In this document: positions 23,963 through 32,324 of the stretch, one piece after another
Layout of the letters: each line of letters begins with the position of its first letter
How positions within the stretch are numbered: position 1 is the first letter of the stretch
Source: Rhodospirillales bacterium
Lineage (GTDB): Bacteria; Pseudomonadota; Alphaproteobacteria; Rhodospirillales; Casp-alpha2
Assembly: GCA_021775095.1 (NCBI GenBank)
Contig: JAJFII010000037.1
Span: forward strand, 1 to 42,169
Reading direction: 5' to 3'
DNA length: 42,169 nucleotides
Made by a program: the position numbers and the translations under genes
Notes under the pieces: model-generated
Seen by the model: only the letters and a program-made list of their open reading frames with translations
The model's database searches: none
What the model was told of the DNA's origin: nothing

Positions 23963-24823
23963 TTATCCGGCATCCACGGGTGTCTCCGGGTGATCGCCCC
24001 ATTCCGCCCAGGACCCGTCATAAACGGCAACGTTTTTGTGGCCGATGAGATACAGACCCAGGGCCAATACACAGGCCGTGACCCCCGAACCACAGGACGC
24101 AGCTATGGGTTTCGATGTATCGATACCCGCCTCTTCGACAACGGTTTTGATTTCGTCGGCAGACCGATAAACAAAATTATTTTTAGGGTCCATCAATTGA
24201 TTGAAAGGCAGGTTGATGCTGCCGGGAATATGGCCGACTTTGGCACTGGGCCTGGGTTCGGGATCTTCGCCCCGGTAGCGTCCGGCGGCCCGGGCATCGA
24301 TAACCTGATCTTTCTTGCTGTCGAAGTTTGAAATAATTTGTCTAACGTCGCGAACCAGAGAATGATTAATGCGCGCCGTAAAATGACGATCCCGCCTGGC
24401 GGGAACCCGATCATCAACCGGCCGGCCTTCGGCAATCCATTTCGGCAATCCGCCATCCAGCACGGCAACGTCGCGATGGCCAAAGACCCGGAACATCCAC
24501 CAAACCCGGGCGGCGGCCAAGTAACCGCCATTGGCATCGTAGACAACAATTTTATTGCCGTCGCCGAGGCCCAGTTTACGGACCTTACTGGAAAATTTTT
24601 CCGCCGACGGCAACATGTGAGGCAGCGGATTTTTTTCATCGGCAATGTCATTGATATCGAAATAGACGGCACTGGGAATGTGTTGTTCGTCATATTGGTC
24701 CTGGCCATTTTTACCCTGATTGGGCAGGTAGGAGGTGCCATCGACGATGCGCACATCGGGTGAACTCATGTGTTCGGCGAGCCATTCCGTGGTCACAAGG
24801 GCGTCTGGATTGCTGTAGGACAT
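23963..24823 (-). CDS. sseA: 3-mercaptopyruvate sulfurtransferase
   Basis: A two-domain rhodanese-like enzyme of 286 residues that moves sulfur from 3-mercaptopyruvate to an acceptor and releases pyruvate. The N-terminal domain (about 1-140) is the inactive one. The C-terminal domain carries the active-site loop CGSGVTAC; CGSGVTA is the mark of mercaptopyruvate sulfurtransferases, whereas thiosulfate-type rhodaneses have CRKGVTA. GHIPGSINLPF and YDGSWAEWG are family signatures. The ATG begins one base after the cysK stop codon, indicating tight coupling with cysteine synthase. The cytoplasmic enzyme would serve cysteine breakdown, sulfide production or tRNA thiolation. Confidence 0.93.
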   Translation of the reverse strand: MSYSNPDALVTTEWLAEHMSSPDVRIVDGTSYLPNQGKNGQDQYDEQHIPSAVYFDINDIADEKNPLPHMLPSAEKFSSKVRKLGLGDGNKIVVYDANGGYLAAARVWWMFRVFGHRDVAVLDGGLPKWIAEGRPVDDRVPARRDRHFTARINHSLVRDVRQIISNFDSKKDQVIDARAAGRYRGEDPEPRPSAKVGHIPGSINLPFNQLMDPKNNFVYRSADEIKTVVEEAGIDTSKPIAASCGSGVTACVLALGLYLIGHKNVAVYDGSWAEWGDHPETPVDAG

Positions 24824-24824
24824 A

Positions 24825-25832
24825 TCAGCCGACCAGCCATTTTGGCACCGGCAGGCCTTTTTCTGTCAGAAATGCCGGGTTAAAAAGTTTGGCCTGATAG
24901 CGGGTTCCGTAGTCGCAAAGGAGGGTGACAATCGTATGTCCGGGGCCCATGTCATTGGCCAGACGTACGGCACCGGCGACATTGATGCCGCTCGATCCAC
25001 CGACACATAACCCCTCAAATTGAAGCAGATCAAAAGCCACCTGCACGGCTTCTGCATCCGAAACCAAATAAGGTTTGTCGACAGTCACGCCTTCCAGATT
25101 ACCGGTGATCCGTCCCTGGCCGATGCCTTCGGAAATGGAAGAACCTTCGGTTGGCGTCAGTTCGCCCTTGCTGAAATAATTATACATACAGGCCCCAGCA
25201 GGGTCGGCCAGGCCAATAACAATATCAGGTTTTTGTTGACGCAGGTACATGGAACAACCCGCCAGGGTGCCGCCGGTGCCTACGGCGCAAATGAAACCGT
25301 CAACGGTACCATCGGTCTGGCGCATGATCTCCGGACCAGTGCCCTCAAAATGGGCCAGTCGATTCGCCGTATTATCCCATTGATTGGCATAAAGTACGCC
25401 GTTGGGTTCGCTGGCCGCCAGTTCGTTGGCCGTGCGTTCTGCCACATGGACGTAATTATCAGGATTTTTGAAGGGGACCGCCGGGACTTCGACCAGTTGC
25501 GCGCCGCACAGGCGCAACATGTCCTTTTTTTCCTGGCTTTGGGTCTCGGGAATGATAATGCGTGTTCGATATCCCAGGGCATTGGCACAAAGCGCCAGGC
25601 CAATGCCCGTATTGCCGGCCGTCCCCTCGACGATTAATCCACCGGGCCGCAAGGTGCCCCGGGCTTCCGCGTCTTTGATCATGAAGAGGGCGGCCCGGTC
25701 CTTGACGGAACTTCCCGGGTTCAGGAACTCGGCTTTACCGAGGATTTCACACCCCGTCTCGTCCGACAGTTTGTTTAATCGGATGAGCGGCGTATTGCCG
25801 ACTGTTTCAACAAAACCGCGTCGGATATCCAT
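24825..25832 (-). CDS. cysK: Cysteine synthase (O-acetylserine sulfhydrylase)
   Basis: A PLP enzyme that makes cysteine from O-acetylserine and sulfide, 335 residues. The PLP lysine is Lys44 in NPGSSVKDRAA. The substrate and phosphate loops are EGTAGNTGIGLA (asparagine loop) and GTGGTLAG. The C-terminus has GGSSGINVAGA. The group resembles the CysK forms often found in alphaproteobacteria. It heads an operon with sseA, a GNAT and an alanine dehydrogenase-like protein, linking cysteine formation to mercaptopyruvate metabolism. Its 90-base upstream gap contains AT-rich sequence suited to a promoter. Cystathionine beta-synthase-like activity cannot be ruled out from sequence. Confidence 0.92.
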   Translation of the reverse strand: MDIRRGFVETVGNTPLIRLNKLSDETGCEILGKAEFLNPGSSVKDRAALFMIKDAEARGTLRPGGLIVEGTAGNTGIGLALCANALGYRTRIIIPETQSQEKKDMLRLCGAQLVEVPAVPFKNPDNYVHVAERTANELAASEPNGVLYANQWDNTANRLAHFEGTGPEIMRQTDGTVDGFICAVGTGGTLAGCSMYLRQQKPDIVIGLADPAGACMYNYFSKGELTPTEGSSISEGIGQGRITGNLEGVTVDKPYLVSDAEAVQVAFDLLQFEGLCVGGSSGINVAGAVRLANDMGPGHTIVTLLCDYGTRYQAKLFNPAFLTEKGLPVPKWLVG

Positions 25833-25922
25833 AATTAACTCCTAAGATAATATTTTTTAGCTTACAGCTGTCCTACAGGAAGATAGAAGGGCCCAATGTG
25901 CCGATCAAGCGCGCGCTGTAAT

Positions 25923-26561
25923 TTATTTGCTATTGGTTGCCCATTCCTGGCGGAGCCTTTGGCGGTTTTCCCGAAACCAGTACATGGCGATTATCAATGT
26001 GGCATTCTGGAACTGGCGCCGATCGAGCATTTCAAATGCCTTATCCGTGCTGATGCTAAATACCCGAATGTTTTCACCTTCTTCGACCAGACCATGAATG
26101 CCCGGCGCGTCGCTGGCGTCGACTTTGGCACAAAATAAAAACTGGGTTTCACTGCTGCAGCCGGAGGTCACCAGATACTTGTGGATCAGTTCGATGTCAT
26201 GAATTTGACATCCCGATTCTTCAACCGATTCCCGTCGAATGACATCTTCGGGGTGTTCATTGCCTTCGATCACACCGGCAACGACCTCTATCTGCCAGGG
26301 CGTATCGGTTTTTTTGTCGTACCAGCGGGTTTCGAGGGCGGCGTAGGCCCCAGGTCTGAATTGTTCAATCAAAACCACCTGATCGAGATCCGGGTCATAC
26401 AATAAACAGCAGGCGGCATGCCCGCGTTCAAGAACTTCCCGGCTGATCTCCGTTCCCCACCCACCTTCAAACAGTTTGTGTTTCAGAATGTATTGGTCGA
26501 TGCGGAAATACCCTTGATAGGCTGTCCGCTTTTGTATGACTCTGACGTCTTCTGCTTTCAT
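25923..26561 (-). CDS. Nudix hydrolase, ADP-ribose diphosphatase-like
   Basis: A 212-residue Nudix hydrolase with the box at residues 96-118: Gly96, five residues, Glu102, seven residues, then RESVEESGC, with the glutamates that hold magnesium. Upstream, EQFRPGAYA and WQIEVVAGVIE match the ADP-ribose pyrophosphatase group (NudF/TIGR00052), which splits ADP-ribose into AMP and ribose 5-phosphate. The substrate assignment to ADP-sugars is likely but not proven. It is transcribed leftward, divergently from the thiS-thiG fusion, and ends 90 bases before cysK. Confidence 0.88.
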   Translation of the reverse strand: MKAEDVRVIQKRTAYQGYFRIDQYILKHKLFEGGWGTEISREVLERGHAACCLLYDPDLDQVVLIEQFRPGAYAALETRWYDKKTDTPWQIEVVAGVIEGNEHPEDVIRRESVEESGCQIHDIELIHKYLVTSGCSSETQFLFCAKVDASDAPGIHGLVEEGENIRVFSISTDKAFEMLDRRQFQNATLIIAMYWFRENRQRLRQEWATNSK

Positions 26562-26659
26562 CCGGGTTTTCCTTCTGGTGAGCGGGGAATAAGATGTCTC
26601 TTACTTTTGAAACTTTGTCCAGATGGTTCCCGGCCATATGTGTATTGACGCAACTGAGC

Positions 26660-26703
26660 GGGTGACCATAATCACCAACCAATTTGGGGTGGCAGGTCAC
26701 CCC
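26660..26703 (+). promoter_or_regulatory. Alternative hairpins in the thiS-thiG leader
   Basis: GGGTGACC (26660-26667) pairs perfectly with GGTCACCC (26695-26702). This 8-bp stem excludes two shorter local hairpins: GGTGA with TCACC (26661-26665 and 26672-26676) and GGGGTG with CACCCC (26686-26691 and 26698-26703). The last one ends 32 bases before the start codon. Mutually exclusive folds suggest attenuator-like control. No TPP-riboswitch core (CTGAGA with the ACCTGAT region) is present. Confidence 0.4.
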
Positions 26704-26735
26704 TTAAGGACTTGGAAAGAAGACGGACCCGACAA

Positions 26736-27719
26736 ATGCGTTTAATGATAAACGGTGAAGATAAAACCTACGATGAAGCATTGACCGTAGAGCAATTGCT
26801 CGGTCAAATTGGTCTCGATTCGAAAAAAGTTGCCGTCGAACGCAATTTGGAAATCGTTCCCAAATCACGCTATATGAAAACCGATTTGTGTGATGGAGAT
26901 CGCCTGGAAATCGTCCATTTTATCGGCGGCGGTAATGATCGCCAAGGTATTGAAGATCCTTTAGTGATTGCCGGAAGAACCTTTTCTTCACGCCTGATTA
27001 TTGGCACAGGTAAATATAAAGACTATGAAATCAACCGTTTGGCCTGTGAGGCAGCGGGAATTGAAATGGTTACGGTTGCTGTCCGGCGGGTCAATTTAAC
27101 GGATCCGGAGCAACCCATGCTGGTCGATTATGTCGACCCCAATATCTATACCTACTTGCCCAATACAGCCGGTTGTTTCACCACCGATGATGCCGTTCGC
27201 ACCCTGCGCCTGGCACGTGAAGCGGGTGGGTGGAATCTGGTAAAACTTGAAATCCTCGCCGATCAAAAAACCCTGTATCCCCAAATGATCGAGACGCTTG
27301 CGGCGACGGAAACTCTGACCAAAGAAGGCTTTCAGGTGATGGTTTATTGTTCCGATGATCCGATCCTCTGCAAACGTCTTGAAGAGGCCGGTGCCGTTGC
27401 GATTATGCCGCTCGGTGCACCCATCGGTTCGGGGCTTGGTATTCAAAATCCAGTAAATATCCGCCTTATTGTCGAACAATCGTCGGTTCCGGTGATTGTC
27501 GACGCAGGCGTTGGTACCGCATCCGACGCCGCCATTGCCATGGAATTGGGTGTTGATGGGGTGTTGATGAATACCGCCATAGCCGAAGCCAAAGATCCGA
27601 TCAAAATGGCCCGGGCCATGAAAGCCGCAGTCGAAGCGGGACGCCTGGCCTATTTGGCGGGTCGCATGCCAAAACGCATGTATGCGGATCCGTCGTCACC
27701 CCTGGCTGGGCTGATTTGA
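26736..27719 (+). CDS. thiSG: ThiS-ThiG fusion: sulfur carrier and thiazole synthase
   Basis: A 327-residue fusion for making the thiazole half of thiamine. Residues 1-66 are a ThiS-like ubiquitin fold ending in [10 protein letters not shown]; the Gly-Gly that normally forms the free C-terminus is here internal (64-66). After a short linker, ThiG (about 75-327) begins with [20 protein letters not shown]. It contains the Schiff-base lysine in NLVKLEIL and the phosphate-binding loops [12 protein letters not shown] and [12 protein letters not shown]. ThiG condenses deoxyxylulose phosphate, dehydroglycine/glycine imine and sulfur from ThiS thiocarboxylate. Such fusions are known in other proteobacteria. 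The start at 26736 is chosen; a TTG at 26712 would add eight residues. No thiF, thiO, thiE or thiC gene is adjacent. Confidence 0.9.
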   Translation: MRLMINGEDKTYDEALTVEQLLGQIGLDSKKVAVERNLEIVPKSRYMKTDLCDGDRLEIVHFIGGGNDRQGIEDPLVIAGRTFSSRLIIGTGKYKDYEINRLACEAAGIEMVTVAVRRVNLTDPEQPMLVDYVDPNIYTYLPNTAGCFTTDDAVRTLRLAREAGGWNLVKLEILADQKTLYPQMIETLAATETLTKEGFQVMVYCSDDPILCKRLEEAGAVAIMPLGAPIGSGLGIQNPVNIRLIVEQSSVPVIVDAGVGTASDAAIAMELGVDGVLMNTAIAEAKDPIKMARAMKAAVEAGRLAYLAGRMPKRMYADPSSPLAGLI

Positions 27720-27951
27720 TCAACAGTCGTTGCGTCGATGGTGTCTGGGGTTAATACCCGTTGGTATAAGGCGGTGCGTGGGATCGCCGTGGCCGGCCAA
27801 TGGGCTGGGACAGCAGAGAATGTCCCGCTCCGAGTTAACAAAACCCGTTGACAGCGCTATCTGTTGGCAGGATCATGGATTTTTATCCGGCGGGAACGCA
27901 GCACAATCACGCCGGTCTGCGGGTTAATTCAAAACGAAACGGATCCCAACC

Positions 27952-28341
27952 ATGACAAAGGACGTTACCGAAATTGCCGACACTTTGGGTCCCTATTTCG
28001 ACGGATTCTACGAAGGCAACGTTGCAAAGTTAAAATCAGTTTTTCATCCGTCGTGCCATCTGTATTGCGCCACTCATGATCCGATGACCGATTTTGATAT
28101 GGCGACCGTTTACAAACGGGTCGAAGGGCGAACAAAACCATCGGAACGCGGCGACCCGCGCGAAGACGGTATTATTTCGATCGATCAGTCAGCGCCGGAA
28201 TGCGCCTTTGCCAAAATCTATATTTCCTTAGGTAACCAGCGGTTTATCGATTATCTGACGCTTTTGAAGATAGATCACAGATGGCAGATCATCACCAAAA
28301 CCTTCACTTACACAGAACGACCGGATGTCGCCCCCCTATGA
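27952..28341 (+). CDS. NTF2-like (putative lumazine-binding) protein
   Basis: A 129-residue cytoplasmic protein with the SnoaL/NTF2 cone fold typical of the Lumazine_bd_2 family. The visible pattern is an initial helix (IADTLGPYFDGFYEGNVAKLKSVFHPSCHLY), an internal VYKRVEGRTKPSERGD, and the strand-rich end AKIYISLGNQRFIDYLTLLKIDHRWQIITKTF. Family members with this pattern are often dehydrogenase- or antibiotic-associated, but the function is not defined. The start follows a region with several short hairpins (27720-27951), and the gene converges with the helicase gene. Confidence 0.7.
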   Translation: MTKDVTEIADTLGPYFDGFYEGNVAKLKSVFHPSCHLYCATHDPMTDFDMATVYKRVEGRTKPSERGDPREDGIISIDQSAPECAFAKIYISLGNQRFIDYLTLLKIDHRWQIITKTFTYTERPDVAPL

Positions 28342-28440
28342 GGAAAGTAAATTAATTTACCTGTGCGAACCGATGTGGCAATCATCTAAGGTCTGCATCT
28401 GAGGTCTGTATCGGTTCCTGTTTCCAGGGGTTCGTTCGCC

Positions 28441-28465
28441 GGGGCGCCATTGTTTTGGCGTCCCC
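28441..28465. terminator. Hairpin between the convergent NTF2-like and helicase genes
   Basis: GGGGCGCCA (28441-28449) and TGGCGTCCCC (28456-28465) form a stem with a single bulged base. It has no T tract, but it sits between two convergent genes, where a shared transcript barrier is expected. Confidence 0.35.
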
Positions 28466-28524
28466 ATATGATCAAGACTACGGTTACCTCCTGTCGTCCT
28501 GCGAGAGGGTAATCTGCCGACAGG

Positions 28525-30003
28525 TTATTTTTTTGTCGGCGTTGGAACTGCCATTAAAAAGGCTGGCATGTGATCCCCCAAACCCTTCACGGCGGACGAC
28601 GGTTTTGCCTGTTTCGACGTTTTGCCAGAATTTTTGGGTTGTGGTTTTGCCCGCCCCGGTTTTTCAGATTTGGTTTTTACCGGCTCCGGCGCCGTCTTGG
28701 GGGCGACCGTTTCAGGGCCTGAAGACGGCGCATTACCAGTCGTTACCGGTTCTGCTTTAGCCTCAGAAGATTTGCGCGAGCGCCGGCGTTTTTGATTGTT
28801 GGCAAGTGTTTGCTCTGCGTCGTCTTTAACGGCGGGCGTGGCGGAGTGTCCCGTTGCACCCTCCAGGGTAATCTCAGGGATCGGATAACCGGTAATTTGT
28901 TCAATACCAGTGAGGTATTTGCGGTCTTCACGGGTAGCGATGGTGTAGGCGTGGCCGCTATGGCCTGCCCGCCCGGTCCGACCAATTCGATGGATATAAT
29001 CTTCCGGATGGGTTGGCACGTCGAAATTAAAAACGTGGCTCATTTCGGGAATATCAAGGCCGCGCGCGGCAACATCCGAACAGACCATATATTTAAAATC
29101 GCCGGCCTTAAATTTACCAAGGGTTTCCATGCGAGACGCTTGATCCATGTCGCCGTGCAAGCGGTCCGCTTCAAATCCATGTTTGGTCAGGGATCGGCAG
29201 ACAACGTCAACATCGCGCTTGCGATTACAAAAGATCAAGGCATTTTTCGGCATTTCTCGGCGGATCAGCTGGCGCAACACGTTGCGTTTTTCCTTTTGCC
29301 CGCCGCCCGGACGCCTGCCGTCCTGATGGGCGACCAAAATCAATCCCTGGGTAATGGTTTCGGCTGTTTGGGAGGGGCGACTGACTGTGATTTCCTTCGG
29401 GTTGCTCAGGAATTTTTTAGCCAGCGATTTGATTTCTTTGGGCATGGTCGCTGAAAACAACAACGTTGTCCGCATGGGAGACAGCAAAGAAACAATTTTT
29501 TCTACATCGGGGATAAATCCCATATCGAGCATCCGATCCGCTTCATCAATAACCAAAGTTCGAACATCGTTCATTAACAGGTGCCCCCGCTCAAAAACGT
29601 CCAGAAGTCGTCCCGGCGTCGCGATAAGAACATCAACGCCTTTGTCCAGAACCTTTAATTGCTCCGCCATGCTGGACCCGCCAATCAGCAGGGCCTTCGA
29701 CAATTTGTGGTATTTTCCATAGGTATCAAAATTTTCGGCAACCTGGGCGGCCAATTCTCGGGTCGGTTCCAGGATCAACGAACGTGGCATCCGGGATTTG
29801 GCTCGGCCCGATGCCAAAATTTCAATCATCGGCAGGGTGAAGGACGCGGTCTTGCCGGTCCCCGTTTGGGCACACCCCAGAACATCCCGTCCCATGAGGA
29901 CAACAGGAATGGCTTGCGCCTGAATAGGTGTTGGTTCGGAATAACCCGCGTCTGTAACAGCACGCAATAGTTCTTCGCTAAGACCAAGATCAGAAAATTT
30001 CAT
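28525..30003 (-). CDS. rhlE: DEAD-box RNA helicase, RhlE-like
   Basis: An ATP-dependent RNA helicase of 492 residues. Core motifs: Q-motif (GYSEPTPIQAQAIP), motif I AQTGTGKT, Ia PTRELAAQV, Ib TPGRLLD, II DEAD in VIDEADRM, III SAT in LLFSATMP, IV ALIFCNRKRDV, V ARGLDIPEM and VI HRIGRTGRAG. The core ends at about residue 380. A low-complexity tail rich in Lys, Pro and Ser (about 400-492) probably adds RNA or protein contacts. The ATG at 30003 gives the normal RhlE start MKFSDLGL; a longer in-frame start at 30069 adds 22 residues with no support. Likely roles are ribosome assembly or RNA decay at low temperature. Confidence 0.93.
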   Translation of the reverse strand: MKFSDLGLSEELLRAVTDAGYSEPTPIQAQAIPVVLMGRDVLGCAQTGTGKTASFTLPMIEILASGRAKSRMPRSLILEPTRELAAQVAENFDTYGKYHKLSKALLIGGSSMAEQLKVLDKGVDVLIATPGRLLDVFERGHLLMNDVRTLVIDEADRMLDMGFIPDVEKIVSLLSPMRTTLLFSATMPKEIKSLAKKFLSNPKEITVSRPSQTAETITQGLILVAHQDGRRPGGGQKEKRNVLRQLIRREMPKNALIFCNRKRDVDVVCRSLTKHGFEADRLHGDMDQASRMETLGKFKAGDFKYMVCSDVAARGLDIPEMSHVFNFDVPTHPEDYIHRIGRTGRAGHSGHAYTIATREDRKYLTGIEQITGYPIPEITLEGATGHSATPAVKDDAEQTLANNQKRRRSRKSSEAKAEPVTTGNAPSSGPETVAPKTAPEPVKTKSEKPGRAKPQPKNSGKTSKQAKPSSAVKGLGDHMPAFLMAVPTPTKK

Positions 30004-30206
30004 GAATATATATATGTTCTCGTCCGCGACTTCGATGAGCGGCGGTATGTTAATGGCGATCAAAGCCACAATTCAGCGGCATATTAGGGGTTCCGCCACC
30101 GAAGTCAATCGTTGTCGGCAATTTCAACAAATAGGGTAACCTTGTTGCTTTTAATTGCTCCGATTTACCGTAAGCTATTTTGGCGAAAATAGGAAAAATT
30201 GATCTT

Positions 30207-30749
30207 ATGCTTATTGAACCTAATAATTCCTGTCTTATTGTCATTGATATGCAGGAGCGGTTGGTGCCAGCCATGCAGGCCCCGGCAAAAACCATTAAAA
30301 ATGCCGCAACCCTTATGCGTGCCGCCAATCTGTTGTCGGTTCCGGTCCTGCTGACGGAACAATATCCGAAAGGTCTGGGTCGAACCGTACCGGAGCTCTT
30401 ACGATGGGCGGGAGACGCACCGGTGCTCGAAAAACTTCATTTCTCCTGCATGAAGGATTTGCGGTTCGCTGAACACTTTAAGTCCTTGGCACGACGCCAG
30501 GCGATTATCGCCGGCATGGAAGCCCATATTTGCGTCCTGCAGACGGGAATGGATCTGATGCAGCAAGGGTTTGAAATTTTTATTGTGACCGATGCAACGT
30601 CGTCAAGGACACCGGAAAGTGAAAAGGCCTGCCTGGATCGCCTCAGTGCGGCGGGTGCGGGGATCGTAACGACGGAAATGGTTGTCTTCGAATGGTTGGG
30701 AAAGGCGGCGACGGCAGAATTTAAGGAACTTCTGCCATTGATGAAGTAG
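30207..30749 (+). CDS. Isochorismatase-family cysteine hydrolase
   Basis: A 180-residue hydrolase of the isochorismatase/YcaC group. The catalytic triad is recognisable: Asp14 in CLIVIDMQERL, Lys76 in VLEKLHFSC, and Cys109 in MEAHICVLQTGMDL, followed by the conserved GMDLMQQGFEIFIVTDATSSR. The substrate in this family ranges from isochorismate to nicotinamide and amides, and cannot be told here. The ATG at 30207 has AGGA about 12 bases upstream. The next gene starts 21 bases after the stop, so a three-gene operon with the carbonic anhydrase-like protein and MeaB is likely. Confidence 0.85.
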   Translation: MLIEPNNSCLIVIDMQERLVPAMQAPAKTIKNAATLMRAANLLSVPVLLTEQYPKGLGRTVPELLRWAGDAPVLEKLHFSCMKDLRFAEHFKSLARRQAIIAGMEAHICVLQTGMDLMQQGFEIFIVTDATSSRTPESEKACLDRLSAAGAGIVTTEMVVFEWLGKAATAEFKELLPLMK

Positions 30750-30770
30750 GTCGAACGCGGACACTTTTAA

Positions 30771-31310
30771 ATGCAAAATTTCATTCCGTTTAGAGATAAG
30801 GCCCCCGAAATCTCTTCCCGCGCCTTTGTCGCCTCGACGGCCCAAATCATTGGCGACGTTGCCGTTGGGGCTGGCAGCAGTATCTGGTTCAATTGTATTC
30901 TGCGCGGCGATTTGAATGAGATCCGCATTGGCAAGGACAGCAATATCCAGGACGGAACCATTGTCCATGTGGACAGCCAAAAATACGGCACCTATATCGG
31001 TTCCCGGGTGACCGTCGGACATAGGGCGCTGCTGCACGCCTGTACCATTGAAAATGACGCAATGATCGGTATGCAGGCAACGGTCATGGACGGTGCCGTT
31101 GTCGAAGCCGGTGCACTGGTCGCGGCAGCGGCATTGGTGCCACCGGGTAAAAGGATTCCGGCAGGCCAACTATGGGCCGGGTCGCCGGCTAAATATGTCC
31201 GTGACCTGAACCCGTCGGACCAACGGATGATGGATTACATTTGGCCTGTATATCGGGATTTAACGGACGAATATATAAAATCCGGGCTCGACGCCCGGTC
31301 GCCCCCATGA
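30771..31310 (+). CDS. Gamma carbonic anhydrase-like left-handed beta-helix protein
   Basis: A 179-residue protein of the gamma carbonic anhydrase/PaaY/YrdA group. Hexapeptide repeats (for example GSSIWFNCILRGDLNEIRIGKDSNIQDGTIVHVD) form a left-handed beta helix that makes a trimer. The three zinc ligands of the family are present: His66 (IVHVD), His84 and His89 (GHRALLHAC). The ending with two helices is typical. Carbonic anhydrase or thioesterase-like activity are possible; some family members are inactive. The stop overlaps the start of meaB (ATGA), so translation is coupled. Confidence 0.88.
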   Translation: MQNFIPFRDKAPEISSRAFVASTAQIIGDVAVGAGSSIWFNCILRGDLNEIRIGKDSNIQDGTIVHVDSQKYGTYIGSRVTVGHRALLHACTIENDAMIGMQATVMDGAVVEAGALVAAAALVPPGKRIPAGQLWAGSPAKYVRDLNPSDQRMMDYIWPVYRDLTDEYIKSGLDARSPP

Positions 31311-32266
31311 CGTCGCTTGTCGAGGACGTTTTGGCGGGAAATCGCCGCGCCATCGCCCGCGCCATGTCGATTTTAGAGACTCTGAACGCCGAGCAACGGT
31401 CCCTGCACAGGGACATTTACCCGCATGCCGGCAGGGCCCATGTGGTTGGTATCACCGGTGTGCCGGGTAGCGGCAAGTCGACATTGGTGCAGTCCCTGGC
31501 CAAATTATTTCGCGCGTCCGATCTGCGTATTGGTATCGTCGCCGTCGATCCATCAAGTCCCTTCACCGGCGGCGCAATTATGGGCGACCGCATTCGAATG
31601 GGCCAACTGGCGCTGGATGACGGGGTGTTTATCCGTTCGCTGGCAACGCGTGGTGCCCTGGGCGGGCTTGCCCGGGTTTGCCTGGACACGGTTGATGTCC
31701 TGGATGCGGCCGGGTTTGACCTGGTAATCATCGAAACCGTCGGCGTCGGCCAGGATGAAATTGATATCGCCAGCGCTGCCCATAGCGTGGTTGTGGTTTC
31801 AGCGCCGGGCCTTGGCGATGGAGTGCAGGCGATCAAGGCCGGGGTGCTTGAAATTGCCGACGTGCACGTGGTTTCCAAATGCGACAGAGCTGATGCGGAA
31901 CAAACTGTTCATGATCTGAAAGCAATGGTCAAACTGGGGTTCAGTGGCCGTGACCGGCGGGGCTGGGCGGTCCCTGTTGTCGCCACCAGTGCTGAAATCG
32001 GCACCGGTATCAGCGACCTGTGTGCGGTAATAAAATCCCATTTCGAACATCTGCGCTCGTCGGGTGAAATCACCCTTCGTCAGCGGGAAATCGCGCAAAT
32101 GAGGATCCTTAAGACTGCGCAGGATCGACTAAGAGATATTCTGCAGCGCCACGGGCAGGATGAAATGAACGATCTGTTGGAGCAAACCCTGGAGCGTGCC
32201 ATGGACCCAGGCAAAGCCGCAGAATTGCTCATTCAACGGCTCCGCGACAATTTGTTTGACACGTAG
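31307..32266 (+). CDS. meaB: MeaB/ArgK-type G-protein chaperone of adenosylcobalamin mutases
   Basis: A 319-residue GTPase that guards and reloads adenosylcobalamin in methylmalonyl-CoA mutase-type enzymes. Walker A is GVPGSGKS (51-58). Typical elements follow: VDPSSPFTGGAIMGDRIRM, FIRSLATRGALGGLA, VIIETVGVGQDEIDIA and SAPGLGDGVQAIKAG. The guanine-specificity motif NKxD reads SKCD here. The ATG overlaps the stop of the carbonic anhydrase-like gene, so this start is preferred over the upstream ATG at 31241. No mutase gene lies in the window, so the partner must be encoded elsewhere. Confidence 0.92.
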   Translation: MTSLVEDVLAGNRRAIARAMSILETLNAEQRSLHRDIYPHAGRAHVVGITGVPGSGKSTLVQSLAKLFRASDLRIGIVAVDPSSPFTGGAIMGDRIRMGQLALDDGVFIRSLATRGALGGLARVCLDTVDVLDAAGFDLVIIETVGVGQDEIDIASAAHSVVVVSAPGLGDGVQAIKAGVLEIADVHVVSKCDRADAEQTVHDLKAMVKLGFSGRDRRGWAVPVVATSAEIGTGISDLCAVIKSHFEHLRSSGEITLRQREIAQMRILKTAQDRLRDILQRHGQDEMNDLLEQTLERAMDPGKAAELLIQRLRDNLFDT

Positions 32267-32324
32267 CCGAGCAACCGCTGCCGCCGGTCGGTGCCCGTGC
32301 TGTCCTGCCAGAAAAAAGCGGCCC

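Noticed and set aside
26562-26735. TPP riboswitch before the thiS-thiG fusion
   Set aside because: The conserved core elements (CTGAGA and the ACCTGAT/GCGTAGGGA regions) are not found; only alternative hairpins are present.
27720-27951. Gene or gene remnant between thiSG and the NTF2-like gene
   Set aside because: Short open frames on both strands show no recognisable protein; only small hairpins such as GGGACA with TGTCCC are seen.
28516-28540. Terminator at the end of the helicase gene (GCCGACA with TGTCGGC)
   Set aside because: The A/T run lies in the loop rather than after the stem, and the stem overlaps the stop codon, so it does not fit a rho-independent terminator.
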